Source: Gallaecimonas sp. GXIMD4217
GTDB lineage: Bacteria > Pseudomonadota > Gammaproteobacteria > Enterobacterales > Gallaecimonadaceae
DNA length: 64,000 nt
Reading direction: 5' to 3'
NCBI RefSeq assembly: GCF_038087665.1
Contig: NZ_CP149925.1
Location: 2,976,870 to 3,040,869, forward strand
The notes beneath the pieces are model-generated. The model saw only the letters and a list, made by a program, of their open reading frames with translations, ran no database searches and was not told the DNA's origin. Of this stretch, positions 1-8,537 are shown piece by piece; position 1 is the stretch's first letter, and every line of letters begins with the position of its first letter. The translations under genes were made by a program, and so were the position numbers.

Positions 1-1
1 C

Positions 2-607
2 AAGCTCAGGGCCATGCAGGTGCTGGCCCGCCAGGGCATCGACATGCCCATCACCGGCTTCGCCAACGCCCCGGATGACATCCCAGACCTCATCGACATG
101 GTCGGTGGCGCGCCGCTGGTGATCAAGCTGCTGGAAGGCTCCCAGGGCATCGGCGTGGTGCTGGCCGAAACCCGCCAGGCCGCCGAGAGCGTCATCGAGG
201 CCTTCATGGGCATCAAGGCCAACATCATGGTCCAGGAGTACATCAAGGAGGCAGCCGGCCACGACCTGCGCCTGTTCGTGGTGGGCGACAAGGTGGTGGG
301 CGCCATGGAACGGGTCGCCAAGGACGGCGACTTCCGGGCCAACATCCACAGGGGCGGCGAAGCGCGGGCGGTGAAGATCACCCCCCGGGAGCGCAAGATA
401 GCCCTGCAGGCCGCCAGGACCCTGGGCCTGGAAGTGGCCGGCGTGGATCTGCTGCGCTCCGAGCGCGGCCCCCTGGTGGTGGAGGTCAACTCCTCCCCCG
501 GCGTCGAAGGCATAGAGCGGGCCACCGGCAAGGACATCACCGGCGCCGTGATGGACCATGTCAAGAAGCAGCTCAAGGCCGGCAAAAAGGCCCGCAAGGA
601 CAGCTGA
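2..607 (+). CDS. rimK: RimK-type ATP-grasp ligase, 5'-truncated by window edge
   Basis: This is the C-terminal two thirds (about 201 residues) of a RimK protein, an ATP-dependent ligase that in E. coli adds glutamates to the C-terminus of ribosomal protein S6. The reading frame is open to the window edge, so the true start lies upstream; the Met at base 14 aligns inside the family (about 300 residues in full). Visible ATP-grasp features are the segment [27 protein letters not shown], and the metal/ATP-binding [11 protein letters not shown] near the end. The Lys-rich C-terminus ends at a TGA. A short GC hairpin follows. Substrate is inferred from family only; related RimK proteins modify other targets or make poly-glutamate. 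Confidence 0.9.
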   Translation, partial: KLRAMQVLARQGIDMPITGFANAPDDIPDLIDMVGGAPLVIKLLEGSQGIGVVLAETRQAAESVIEAFMGIKANIMVQEYIKEAAGHDLRLFVVGDKVVGAMERVAKDGDFRANIHRGGEARAVKITPRERKIALQAARTLGLEVAGVDLLRSERGPLVVEVNSSPGVEGIERATGKDITGAVMDHVKKQLKAGKKARKDS

Positions 608-610
608 ACC

Positions 611-636
611 AGGGGCGCTCCGGCGCCCCTTGTTGT
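611..636 (+). terminator. Probable intrinsic terminator after rimK
   Basis: An 8-bp perfect stem (611-618 with 623-630) with loop TCCG follows the rimK stop by three bases. The T-run is poor (TTGTTGT), so termination may be partial. Confidence 0.5.
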
Positions 637-688
637 CTCCCCGCCCCCGTGGCAAGCTGCTGGCAGTCTCCACCGGCCGGACCCTGCC

Positions 689-1774
689 ATGCGTATTGCC
701 CTGTTCCTGCTCAGCTTTTTGCTGTTGTTGCCCGCTGCCCTGGCCAATGTCGAAGAGGCCCGCCTGGCCAGGGCCGAGGCCGCCCTGCCCGGCCTGCGGG
801 CCCCCTTTGCCGGGCTGCTCGAAGAACTCGACCGCCACCCAGAGCAAGCCGAAGCCCTGGGCGCGCAAGGCTTTGCCGTCGGCAAGGCCATCGCCCTGGC
901 AGAGGGCGACGACAGGCCCCTGTACTGGTTCCGCCTGGCCGGCAAGGCCAGGCTCAGGGCCGCCCAGCTGGCCCCCATAGCCAAGGACCGCTACCTGCAC
1001 GCCTTCGAGCGGGCCAGCCGCGGCATCAGCGATATCCGCTTCGACGACGGCATTGGAAAAATCCTGATCACCGGCTTCGATCCCTTCTTCCTGGACCGCA
1101 ACATCGGCCAGTCCAACCCCTCGGGCCTGGCGGCACTGCGCCTGGATGGCCAGATCATCGCATACCAGGGCAAGCAGGCCCGCATCGAGGCGGCCCTGGT
1201 GCCGGTGCGCTTCGCCGATTTCGACCAGGGCCTGATCGAAACCCTGCTGCTGCCCCATTACAAGGACGACGGCGTCGACATGGTGGTGACCATTTCCATG
1301 GGCCGCCAGGACTTCGACCTGGAGCGCTTCCCGGGCCGCAACCGCAGCGCCGCCGCCCCGGACAACCTCAATGTGCTGACCGGCGCCAGCAAGGAGCATC
1401 CCCTGGCGCCGCGCCTTCATGGCAAGCCGCTCAGGGGGCCCGAGTTCGTGGAATTCAGCCTGCCGGTGGCGGCCATGGTGCAGACCGCTCCCTTCCCCGT
1501 CCACGACAACAACAAGGTCGGCACCCTGAGCGGCGACCTGGCGCCGACCAGCCTGGCCCAGCTCAAGGGCGAGACCAGCGTCAGCGGCGCCGGCGGCGGC
1601 TACCTTTCCAACGAGATTTCCTACCGGGCCATCCGCCTGCGCAACAACCTGGGCAGCTCGGTGCCGTCCGGCCATATCCATACCCCCAGGATTTCCGGTT
1701 ACGAAAAGGACAAGGAAATCGCCATCGTCGAACAGATCCGGGCCATGCTGGCCCGCTCGCTGGCAGCCCTCTGA
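689..1774 (+). CDS. Secreted pyroglutamyl-peptidase I-like protein with Ser at the Cys position
   Basis: A 361-residue protein with a clear signal peptide (about residues 1-19, ending LLPAALA). After an about 100-residue N-terminal extension, residues 124-335 resemble peptidase family C15 (pyrrolidone carboxyl peptidase, which removes N-terminal pyroglutamate): ILITGFDPF at 125-133 matches the family's opening motif, MGRQDFDLERF carries the likely Glu (E212), and GHIHTPRI the likely His (H331). The segment that normally reads YLCN around the catalytic Cys reads YLSN here (Ser307). Cytoplasmic C15 enzymes are about 215 residues, so this one is longer and exported. Either it uses Ser, or it has lost peptidase activity and binds peptides. 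Start chosen because it gives the signal peptide directly. Confidence 0.75.
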   Translation: MRIALFLLSFLLLLPAALANVEEARLARAEAALPGLRAPFAGLLEELDRHPEQAEALGAQGFAVGKAIALAEGDDRPLYWFRLAGKARLRAAQLAPIAKDRYLHAFERASRGISDIRFDDGIGKILITGFDPFFLDRNIGQSNPSGLAALRLDGQIIAYQGKQARIEAALVPVRFADFDQGLIETLLLPHYKDDGVDMVVTISMGRQDFDLERFPGRNRSAAAPDNLNVLTGASKEHPLAPRLHGKPLRGPEFVEFSLPVAAMVQTAPFPVHDNNKVGTLSGDLAPTSLAQLKGETSVSGAGGGYLSNEISYRAIRLRNNLGSSVPSGHIHTPRISGYEKDKEIAIVEQIRAMLARSLAAL

Positions 1775-1790
1775 CAGTGGCCCTGACACC

Positions 1791-1817
1791 AAAAAGGCGG
1801 CCCGAAGGCCGCCTTTT
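1791..1817. terminator. Bidirectional terminator between the Pcp-like gene and argS
   Basis: Perfect 7-bp stem GGCGGCC/GGCCGCC (1796-1802 with 1807-1813), loop CGAA, flanked by an A-run on the left and a T-run on the right, so it can serve both convergent genes. Confidence 0.8.
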
Positions 1818-1834
1818 CTCATTCAGGACGAAGC

Positions 1835-3571
1835 TTACATCCGCTCCAGGGTCTTGATGCCCAGTAGCGACAGCCCCTGCTTGAGGGTCCGGGCGGTCAG
1901 TGCCGCCAGCTTGAGGCGGGAGCCCTTGATGGCCTCGTCTTCCTGGCTGAGGATGGGGCAGCCTTCGTAGAAGCCGGAGAACAGCCCGGCCAGCTCGAAC
2001 AGGTAGGCGCACAGGTGGTGGGGGCAGCCTTCCCGGGCCACCACGTCCACCGCTTCCTCGAACTGCACCAGCTTCAGGGCCAGGGCCTTCTCCTGGGGCT
2101 CGACCAGGCGCAGCTCGGCCTGGAGCTGGCTGGGATCGATGCCGGCCTTGCGGAAGATGGACGCCACCCTGGTGTAGGCGTAGAGCATGTAGGGGGCGGT
2201 GTTGCCCTCGAAACTGAGCATGGCGTCGAAGCTGAAGATGTAGTCCGAGGTGCGGTGCTTGGACAGATCCGCGTACTTGACGGCGCCGATGCCAACGGCA
2301 TGGGCGATCTCCTTGAGCTCGTCCTCGCTGAAGCCTGCATCACGCTCGGCGACCAGCTTGTAGGCCTTGTCCTCGGCCTCCACCAGCAGGTCGATGAGCT
2401 TGACGGTGCCGCCGCTGCGGGTCTTGAAGGGCTTGCCGTCCTCACCGTTCATGGTGCCGAAGCCCAGGTGCTCCAGGCTCATGGCCTCGGGCACGAAGCC
2501 GGCCTGTTTGGCCAGGGTGAACACCTGCTTGAAGTGCAGGGCCTGGCGCTGGTCCACGAAGTACATGGCGCGGTCGGCCTTGAGCACCTTGGCGCGGTAG
2601 CGCATGGCCGCCAGGTCGGTGGAGGCGTACAGGAAGCCGCCGTCGGCCTTCTGGACGATGATCGGCAGGGGTTCGTCGTCCTTGCCCTTGAACTCGTCGA
2701 GGAACACGCACTTGGCGCCCTGGTCTTCCACCAGCAGGCCCTTGGCGTCCAGATCGGCCACTACCTGGGCCAGATCGTCGTTGTAGGCACTCTCGCCCAT
2801 GACGTCGTCGCGGCTCAGGCTGACGTTGAGGCGCTGGTAGATCTCGTGGCAGTGGCTCAGGGAGATGTCGTTGAACTCGCGCCACAGCTTGTTGCAGTAC
2901 TCGTCGCCGGACTGCAGCGCCACCACCAGCTCCCGGGCGCGGTCGGCGAAATCGGCGGACTCGTCGAAACGCTGCTTGGCGGCGCGGTAGAAGGTCTCCA
3001 AATCGGACAGCTCCAGCTCGGCCTGGGTGTTGCCCTGGGCGCGCAGCTCCTCCATGTAGGCCAGCAGCATGCCGAACTGGGTGCCCCAGTCGCCGACGTG
3101 GTTCTGGCGGATCACCTTGTGGCCCAGGAATTCCAGGGTACGCACCACGGCGTCACCAATGATGGTGGAACGCAGGTGGCCCACGTGCATCTCCTTGGCC
3201 AGGTTGGGGGAGGAGTAGTCCACCACCACGGTCTGGGGCTGGGCGCGGCTCACGCCCAGATGCGTGTCGGCCAGAGCCAGCTCCGCCTGGGCCGCCAGGA
3301 AGGCCGGCTTGAGGAAGAGGTTGATGAAACCGGGACCGGCGATCTCCACCTTGTCGGCGATGTCGGACAGGTCCAGGTTATCCAGAACCGCCTGGGCGAA
3401 CTCCCTGGGGTTCTGCTTCATTCGCTTGGCCGCCCCCATGACACCGTTGGCCTGATAATCGCCAAACTGAGGCTTGGCCGATTGGCGCACCGCCGCCGGC
3501 GTGCCTTCAGGTGCGCCCGCTGCCACCATGGCAGAGGCGATCTTGTCATTGAGGAGGGTTTGAATGTTCAC
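1835..3571 (-). CDS. argS: Arginyl-tRNA synthetase
   Basis: A 578-residue class I aminoacyl-tRNA synthetase that charges tRNA-Arg in the cytoplasm. The HIGH-type signature appears as [13 protein letters not shown] near residue 130 after the Arg-specific N-terminal tRNA-binding domain. The C-terminal anticodon-binding part contains the DALRA-type helices ([35 protein letters not shown]) and ends [10 protein letters not shown] as in other ArgS proteins. Length matches the family (about 577). The ATG is preceded by an AGGACGG-type ribosome binding site. It lies 63 bases downstream of the YeeZ-like gene on the same strand, so the two could be cotranscribed. Confidence 0.97.
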   Translation of the reverse strand: MNIQTLLNDKIASAMVAAGAPEGTPAAVRQSAKPQFGDYQANGVMGAAKRMKQNPREFAQAVLDNLDLSDIADKVEIAGPGFINLFLKPAFLAAQAELALADTHLGVSRAQPQTVVVDYSSPNLAKEMHVGHLRSTIIGDAVVRTLEFLGHKVIRQNHVGDWGTQFGMLLAYMEELRAQGNTQAELELSDLETFYRAAKQRFDESADFADRARELVVALQSGDEYCNKLWREFNDISLSHCHEIYQRLNVSLSRDDVMGESAYNDDLAQVVADLDAKGLLVEDQGAKCVFLDEFKGKDDEPLPIIVQKADGGFLYASTDLAAMRYRAKVLKADRAMYFVDQRQALHFKQVFTLAKQAGFVPEAMSLEHLGFGTMNGEDGKPFKTRSGGTVKLIDLLVEAEDKAYKLVAERDAGFSEDELKEIAHAVGIGAVKYADLSKHRTSDYIFSFDAMLSFEGNTAPYMLYAYTRVASIFRKAGIDPSQLQAELRLVEPQEKALALKLVQFEEAVDVVAREGCPHHLCAYLFELAGLFSGFYEGCPILSQEDEAIKGSRLKLAALTARTLKQGLSLLGIKTLERM

Positions 3572-3634
3572 TGAGCCGTCCTGTCTTTGCCGCTAGGATA
3601 GGTGAAGGGTAAAGGCCGGATTGTAACCCTGGGC

Positions 3635-4447
3635 TCAGGCCATCTCCAGCCATTTGAGGGGATCCGGCACCTGGTAGTGGTAGTCCAGCGCCCTGGCCGT
3701 GTCTTCGCCCAGCACCTTCTTGCCCCCCACCTGGTCGGCAAAGGTCGGCGGCGTCAGCCCCAGGGCCCGTGCCGCGGCCGGGTAGAACTGATCCTTGGGC
3801 GGCGTTACCGGGCAGACACCATGGTAGATCCGTCCCCAGGCCTGGCGCTCTATGATGGCCAGGCACAGGCCGACGGCGTCATGCTGGTGAACAAGATTCA
3901 CCGGTGCCCCGCCGCCCTTGAGATCGGTCTTGCCGGCCAGCCAGCGGCCGGGGTGGCGGTCCGGGCCGAACAGCCCGGCCATGCGGATCACCGCCGCCCG
4001 GTACGGACTTTCCAGGATCAGCTGCTCGGCCTGGGCCAGGGGATTGCCGGCCTCGGCCGGGCTGGTCTCATCCATCTCCCCGTCACCATGGCCAAGGGCG
4101 CCGCTGGAGGACACCAGCAGCAGTTGCTGGACCTGGGTACCGGGCAGGGCCGCCAGCAGGGTGCGGATCCGGGCCAGGTAGGCCTCGCCACCGCCGCGCC
4201 GCAGTCCTGGCGGGAAGGCCAGCACCAGGGTGTCGCAATGGGCAAGGGCGCCCAGGCCGACCACCTTGTCGGTCTCCAATGACAGCGGCGCCACCGCCAG
4301 GCCCAGCTCCGCGAGACGGGCCAGGGCTAGGGCGTCACGGCGGGTCACCAGCACCTTTTTTCCCTTGGCCTTCAAGGCCATGCCTAGTGGGGCGCCCAGC
4401 CAGCCAGCCCCCACCACGCAAACGTTATGGCTGAAGCCGTTAGGCAT
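3635..4447 (-). CDS. NAD(P)-binding epimerase/dehydratase-like protein (YeeZ type)
   Basis: A 270-residue Rossmann-fold protein of the extended SDR superfamily. The dinucleotide-binding motif is at the N-terminus (VVGAGWLGAPLG), with the GWLG variant typical of YeeZ-like proteins. Ser residues of LLLVSSSGALG occupy the usual catalytic Ser region, and YRAAVIRMAGLFGP matches the conserved RxxGLYGP segment of the family. No YxxxK pair stands out, so catalysis is uncertain. The substrate is unknown for the whole group. It is upstream of argS on the same strand; the promoter would lie in the A+T-richer DNA just above 4448. Confidence 0.75.
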   Translation of the reverse strand: MPNGFSHNVCVVGAGWLGAPLGMALKAKGKKVLVTRRDALALARLAELGLAVAPLSLETDKVVGLGALAHCDTLVLAFPPGLRRGGGEAYLARIRTLLAALPGTQVQQLLLVSSSGALGHGDGEMDETSPAEAGNPLAQAEQLILESPYRAAVIRMAGLFGPDRHPGRWLAGKTDLKGGGAPVNLVHQHDAVGLCLAIIERQAWGRIYHGVCPVTPPKDQFYPAAARALGLTPPTFADQVGGKKVLGEDTARALDYHYQVPDPLKWLEMA

Positions 4448-4510
4448 AAAATTTAACCCTTTCTCTTCTCATGCCTAGAAAAATCCGTTAGATTGGATCC
4501 CGTGCTGAGG

Positions 4511-4568
4511 CGGCCCGTTGCAAGCAGGGCTGCCACCGGTGGGACGGCCTGTCGCAAGCAGGGCCGCC
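4511..4568. repeat. Two-copy palindromic repeat (REP-like)
   Basis: Two near-identical 24-bp copies at 4511-4534 and 4545-4568 differ at four positions. Each has complementary ends (CGGCC...GGCYG) around the shared core GCAAGCAGGG, so each can fold into a short hairpin. They lie in a 296-base gap between two genes read leftwards. They look like an extragenic palindromic pair, but copy number elsewhere cannot be seen here. Confidence 0.5.
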
Positions 4569-4592
4569 CTGCCGAATTCAGTACGCGCGTGC

Positions 4593-4622
4593 GTCATGCA
4601 GCCGACGTCCCGACTGCATGAC
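4593..4622. repeat. Perfect 9-bp inverted repeat
   Basis: GTCATGCAG at 4593-4601 and its exact complement at 4614-4622, separated by 12 bases. It could be an operator or an RNA hairpin; no adjacent T-run on either side. Confidence 0.5.
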
Positions 4623-4668
4623 AGATGGTGTTAGCCTGGGTAGCTATGGGTTACCACAAGTATCAGGC

Positions 4669-4740
4669 AGCCCGACAACAAAAACGCATTGGCAGAATCC
4701 CCTCTTCCCTCATTTGCCATTGTTGTCGGGCTTTTTCTTT
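4669..4740 (+). terminator. Long hairpin with T-tract on the + strand, no + gene upstream
   Basis: A perfect 12-bp stem AGCCCGACAACA (4669-4680) / 4721-4732 encloses a 40-base loop containing a weaker inner pairing (GGCA near 4691 with TGCC near 4715). A CTTTTTCTTTTT tract follows at 4731-4742, the arrangement of a Rho-independent terminator for rightward transcription. Both flanking genes are read leftwards, so it would end a non-coding transcript from this gap rather than a gene. It could also stabilise the 3' end of the leftward SRPBCC transcript, which ends at 4744. Confidence 0.5.
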
Positions 4741-4743
4741 TTC

Positions 4744-5280
4744 TCAGCCTTCGCTTTCCAGCTGGCCCTTGAGCTTGGCCAAGCCCTTCTCGTATTCACC
4801 GCCGACCATGGTATCCATCATCAGGCCCATGTAGCGGCCCATGATGTCGTTGCCGAAGTCGACCCTGAATCCCCAGGTCAGCTCGCTGCCGCCTTTTTCC
4901 TCGCGGATGCGGAAATAGGAGTCGGCCTGGCCCTGGTCGCCAAAGTCCAGGCGAATGGCCACATAGCCGGGCGCCGAGACCTCGACGATCTCCTGGCTGC
5001 CGGAGCCCACATCGGGCTTGTCGGAATGCCAGCTCATCTTGGCGCCGACGCCGGCATCCGGGCCTTCATACTGGTATTGGGCCTGCGGATCCAGTTCGTA
5101 CCAGGGTGACCAGTCGTTGAAGCTGCGCAGATCACTGACCTTGGCATAGACGGCGGCGGGCGCGGCATCGATATGGATCCGCCTTTCCACCTGCACTTCC
5201 CTGGGCAGGAACAGGCCGATCACCATGAAGGCCACCACCAGCAGGATGGCCAATGCCAGCAGCCGTTTTAACAGGTTCAT
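4744..5280 (-). CDS. Membrane-anchored SRPBCC (polyketide cyclase/START-like) protein
   Basis: A 178-residue protein with one N-terminal membrane segment (about residues 7-25, LLALAILLVVAFMVIGLF) followed by a ligand-binding SRPBCC fold: VERRIHIDAAPAAVYAKVSD opens the fold with the usual 'AAPAxVW' strand-helix turn, and GSELTWGFRVDFG plus a C-terminal helix close it. Such proteins bind hydrophobic ligands, and no catalytic residues are defined for this group. It begins 62 bases downstream of the ZIP/permease fusion on the same strand, possibly in one operon. Ligand and role are unknown. Confidence 0.75.
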   Translation of the reverse strand: MNLLKRLLALAILLVVAFMVIGLFLPREVQVERRIHIDAAPAAVYAKVSDLRSFNDWSPWYELDPQAQYQYEGPDAGVGAKMSWHSDKPDVGSGSQEIVEVSAPGYVAIRLDFGDQGQADSYFRIREEKGGSELTWGFRVDFGNDIMGRYMGLMMDTMVGGEYEKGLAKLKGQLESEG

Positions 5281-5342
5281 CGCGTTTTCCTTGTTGCTTG
5301 TCCTGATAAAGCCTTAGCAGGACAAGCACTTGGGAGCAAGAT

Positions 5343-7085
5343 CTAATGGTGATGGTGGGGGCTGATATTGAGCCCCTTGGGCCACAGCTCGGCCACGAAG
5401 CCCCGGGCGCCGCGCCTGAGCATGACCCAGACGAAGATGCCCACCAGGGCCAGGGCCGAAGCAATGCGCCAGGGCGAACTCAGCTCGGCCATGTCCAGGG
5501 CCGGCGGCGTGACGGCCAGGCCAAGGCCCTGGCCGACAAAGAGCGCCAGCAGCGCGGCCAGGGCCATCACCACCAGGCCGTAGGCGAAGGCGAAGCGGCG
5601 GCTGTGCTGCTCGGCCAGGTAACGGAGCAGCCCCAGGTTCAGGGCCGGGCCCACCAGCAGCAGCGCCAGGGCCGCCCCCAGATCCAGGCCGAAGGCCAGC
5701 AGTATGGCCACCACAGGCGTCAGGCCGGTGGCACAGAGGTGCAGCGGCAGGGCCAGCACCAGCACCAACAGGGTCTGCCCTATGGGATGGACGGCCAGGG
5801 CCTCCCAGATGGGATGAGGGGCCAGGGTGGCGGCCAGCACCAGGCCGGTGATCACCCAGGGGGCGGTGTGATCCACCAGGTGGCCATAGCCCATCTCGAA
5901 GGCCGAGCGCAGCGGCGCCTGGGCGTCATGCTTGTAGCAGCTGCGCGGCGGCAGCTGCGGCACCAGCCGCATCAGGATCGCCACCGACAGCAGCGCCAGG
6001 GCCAGCACGGCGCCAAAACGCCACAGGGTCAGCTCCGGGCCCAGCAGGGCCAGGCTCGCCAGCAGGGCGTCTATGCCGAACACAGGTGCCGCCAGCAGGA
6101 AGGCCAGGGCCATGGGCGGCCTGGCGCCGTGCTGCAGCAGCCTGGGATAGACCCGGGCCGCGTCCGGCAGGCACACCGGCAGCGCCAGCCCCCAGGCCAT
6201 GCCGGTGAAGGCGCCCTTGGAGCCGTCGGTCACGGCCTGTTGGTGACGGAAGGGCCGCCAGCGATTGAGCAGCAACGCCAGGGCATAGGACAGCAGCAGC
6301 CAGGGCGACAGCGCCAGCAGCAGCATCCACAGCCGCTCCAGGGCCGCCCCCGTGGCCAGGGCCGGCTCCACCAGCTCGTGGTCGTGATGGAGATGGAAGC
6401 CCAGCCAGGCCGGCACCGAGATCAGCAGCAGCACGGCCGCGCCCAGCACCCCGCCCAGGCCGGCCATCCAGGCCCTGGCTTCCTTGCCCTTATGGAAGGG
6501 CCGGTGCAGCACCACGTGCAGCAGGGTGCCCGCCACCAGGCCCTGCAGCCAGCCCAGCTGGGCATCGCCCAACTGCGGCAGCCACTGGAAGCCGATGCCG
6601 TAGCCGACCAGGGTACCGGCCATCAGCAGCGCCAGGACAGACCCTGCCACGGCACGGCCGAAATGGGGCCGGAGCAGCCACCAGATGGTCAGGCCCACCG
6701 GCAGCCGGTGCAGCACCACCCCCAGGGCCAGCAGGGCATCGCTGTGGCTGCGATCCACGTCGACCAGGGCGGCGCCGTCGGTCATGGCATGCAACGCCAG
6801 GCCGGACACGCCCACCAGCAGGGTCAGGTTATGGGTGGTCCTGGCCGCCTTGCTGAACAGGTGTTCCAGCTGCCCCGGGCCCAGTGCGCCCAGCAGCAGC
6901 AGTACCAGCACCGGCCAGCCGCCCAGTTGCAGGGCCTCCGGCATGACATGGAACAGCAGCAGGCCGCCGATGACGACGAAGATGAAGTTGTCCAGCAGGG
7001 CCAGCCAGCTTTGTCTTCTGGACAGCCAGTGGTAGAGGAGAGGACCGGCCAGCAGGGCCAGGACGCTTGAAGCCAGGAGCAGCAT
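5343..7085 (-). CDS. Integral membrane transporter: ZIP-like N-half fused to ArsP/DUF318-type permease
   Basis: A 580-residue, very hydrophobic protein with about 14-16 membrane segments. The first 240 residues look like a ZIP metal transporter: LALHAMTDGAALV and VVLHRLPVGLTIW match the paired His-containing helices (HxxxEG), although the second motif has Val where ZIPs have Glu. The remainder (from about residue 255) resembles the permease family of ArsP/YraQ, with a duplicated helical layout and a Cys-containing loop (LPPRSCYKHDAQAPL). The protein ends in four His. Similar two-part proteins are usually annotated as metal transporters. The transported ion is not inferable. Next gene downstream is the SRPBCC protein. 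Confidence 0.7.
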   Translation of the reverse strand: MLLLASSVLALLAGPLLYHWLSRRQSWLALLDNFIFVVIGGLLLFHVMPEALQLGGWPVLVLLLLGALGPGQLEHLFSKAARTTHNLTLLVGVSGLALHAMTDGAALVDVDRSHSDALLALGVVLHRLPVGLTIWWLLRPHFGRAVAGSVLALLMAGTLVGYGIGFQWLPQLGDAQLGWLQGLVAGTLLHVVLHRPFHKGKEARAWMAGLGGVLGAAVLLLISVPAWLGFHLHHDHELVEPALATGAALERLWMLLLALSPWLLLSYALALLLNRWRPFRHQQAVTDGSKGAFTGMAWGLALPVCLPDAARVYPRLLQHGARPPMALAFLLAAPVFGIDALLASLALLGPELTLWRFGAVLALALLSVAILMRLVPQLPPRSCYKHDAQAPLRSAFEMGYGHLVDHTAPWVITGLVLAATLAPHPIWEALAVHPIGQTLLVLVLALPLHLCATGLTPVVAILLAFGLDLGAALALLLVGPALNLGLLRYLAEQHSRRFAFAYGLVVMALAALLALFVGQGLGLAVTPPALDMAELSSPWRIASALALVGIFVWVMLRRGARGFVAELWPKGLNISPHHHH

Positions 7086-7141
7086 GGATGTTCAAGAAGA
7101 CCGAAGGGCCCACCATTATAGCCTTGGGCCGTCGGCCACGA

Positions 7142-7477
7142 CTAGGCGCTTTCCCGCCGCCCCTGGCAATTCAGGCAGTAGGGGCTTTCCGGCCGCACCC
7201 TGAGCCTGGCCTCTTCGATGGCCTGGCCGCAGTCCAGGCAGTAGCCGTAATCGCCGTCGGCCAGCCGCTGCCGGGCCGCCTTGAGCTGGCCCAGGCGCCT
7301 TTCCACCTGGAGGAGGTTGGCCTTGGCCATGGCCTGCTGCTGCAGCGCTTCGTTGCGGGAGATCCGGCCCAGGGCCTGCTGATCCAGCGTCACCACCGAA
7401 GCGGCCTGGCGCAGCCCCTCCAGTTCCTCGTTGAGTTCGACTTCCAGTTCGTCCAGCAGCTTGGCCCAGTCTGTCAT
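7142..7477 (-). CDS. DksA/TraR-type C4 zinc-finger protein
   Basis: A 111-residue protein with a long N-terminal helical hairpin and a C-terminal zinc finger with the Cys set CLDCG...YCLNC, as in DksA/TraR proteins that enter the secondary channel of RNA polymerase and modulate transcription. It is shorter than DksA (151) and the tip of the coiled coil lacks an obvious DksA-like Asp pair, so it may be a secondary DksA-like factor. The start at 7477 is chosen over the longer frame because an AAGGAGA site lies just upstream and the ATG overlaps the yiiD stop by four bases, a sign of translational coupling. Confidence 0.8.
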   Translation of the reverse strand: MTDWAKLLDELEVELNEELEGLRQAASVVTLDQQALGRISRNEALQQQAMAKANLLQVERRLGQLKAARQRLADGDYGYCLDCGQAIEEARLRVRPESPYCLNCQGRRESA

Positions 7478-8373
7478 CTGCTCGTCTCCTTGGGTAACAC
7501 CGCGAATTGGCCCTCGAACAAGGCGGCCGCCTTGCCCTGCCCCTGGCCGCAAACCTGGCTGCGCACCGTGAAGCGCGCCCGCCGCCCCTTGCGCAGGGCC
7601 TCCAGGCCCTGGCGATCCAGGGGGCCGGCGCTGATCAGCCGCGGCGTTTCCGCCAGGGGCCTCTTGTATTGAATATGGCCGTCCGCCAGCACTATGTCAC
7701 CATCCAGGCCGTTTTCCCTGAGCAGCAGCCAGATCCGGCCCCAGGCGGTCAGGGTGGCCAGGGCATAGTGGCTGCCGGCAAAGAGGGTGCCGTGCAGGTT
7801 GGCGTTGGGACCAAAGTCGGCGCCGCACTGCAGCTGCTCGCCGTCGTAGTTGTCCACCCTCAGGGTCATGAACCTGGCCAGGGGAATGGTGTCGTGCCAG
7901 GTACGGGTCAGCTCCTTGGCCCAGGCCTGCTCAGGGCGAGCGGCCAGGGACTTGCCCATGCGCCAGTGATGCACCTCGCCAAAGAGGCTATGGGCCCGCT
8001 CCCCCAGCTCATAGCCAAGGGCCTGGTAGAAACCGACGGCCGTCTCCCTGGCATTGAGATCGATGCGTTCAAGGCCAAGGCTGGCGGCCAGGGTCTCCAG
8101 GGCGGCCAGCATGCGCCGGCCCAGCCCCTGGCCCTGGTGGCCATCGGCCACCGCCATATAGCGGATCTGGCCCACTTGCCCGTCCGGGCAGTGCAGCCGG
8201 CCCACGGCGCAGATCTCGCCCCGGTCGTCCACCAGCATGCGGTGGTGGGCCTGGTCTTCCAGCTCGTCTCGCTCCGAGCCCGGCGGCTGTGCCCAGGGCT
8301 GGCGCAGCAGCTGCCAGCGCAACAAATAGAGGCGTTCGAAATCATCCTGGCTGACGGGGGTGACGAGGTGCAT
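7474..8373 (-). CDS. yiiD: YiiD-like GNAT acetyltransferase/thioesterase-fold fusion
   Basis: A 299-residue two-domain protein like E. coli YiiD. Residues 1-150 are a GNAT acetyltransferase: the acetyl-CoA loop reads GHQGQGLGRRML and the fold ends AVGFYQALGYE. The C-terminal about 145 residues form a hot-dog thioesterase-like domain (NANLHGTLFAGSHYALATLTAWG, then DGHIQYKRPL). The start at 8373 gives MHLVTPVSQDD, matching the domain start; a longer frame to 8442 has no ribosome site. YiiD is linked to fatty-acid metabolism in E. coli, but the reaction here is inferred. In related bacteria yiiD lies near yihY and dtd, as it nearly does here. Confidence 0.85.
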   Translation of the reverse strand: MHLVTPVSQDDFERLYLLRWQLLRQPWAQPPGSERDELEDQAHHRMLVDDRGEICAVGRLHCPDGQVGQIRYMAVADGHQGQGLGRRMLAALETLAASLGLERIDLNARETAVGFYQALGYELGERAHSLFGEVHHWRMGKSLAARPEQAWAKELTRTWHDTIPLARFMTLRVDNYDGEQLQCGADFGPNANLHGTLFAGSHYALATLTAWGRIWLLLRENGLDGDIVLADGHIQYKRPLAETPRLISAGPLDRQGLEALRKGRRARFTVRSQVCGQGQGKAAALFEGQFAVLPKETSR

Positions 8374-8478
8374 GGACGGGCTCCCAAACAGATGCTGTTC
8401 GGCATTTAACCCCAGGGCAGGGGCATAGACAAGACCGACCAATCTACATTACCGATTAATGAAATCTAGCTTAACCGT

Positions 8479-8508
8479 TTATTTGTTAGGCCATGGCGCG
8501 TCTAGACT
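8479..8508 (+). promoter_or_regulatory. Putative stationary-phase-type promoter of dps
   Basis: TTATTT, an 18-base spacer and TCTAGACTAAG, the latter close to the sigma-S type -10 (KCTAYACTTAA). It lies about 30 bases upstream of the dps start. Inference from pattern only. Confidence 0.35.
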
Positions 8509-8537
8509 AAGGGCTGAGTTGAACAGAGGAGCAAGAC

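Noticed and set aside
5346-7070. A 574-residue rightward open frame opposite the ZIP/permease gene
   Set aside because: Gln/Gly/Arg-rich with no motif; it is the complement of a high-GC membrane-protein gene. The same holds for long antisense frames over argS (2015-3574), the M16 gene (13032-14711) and the permease (43947-46253).
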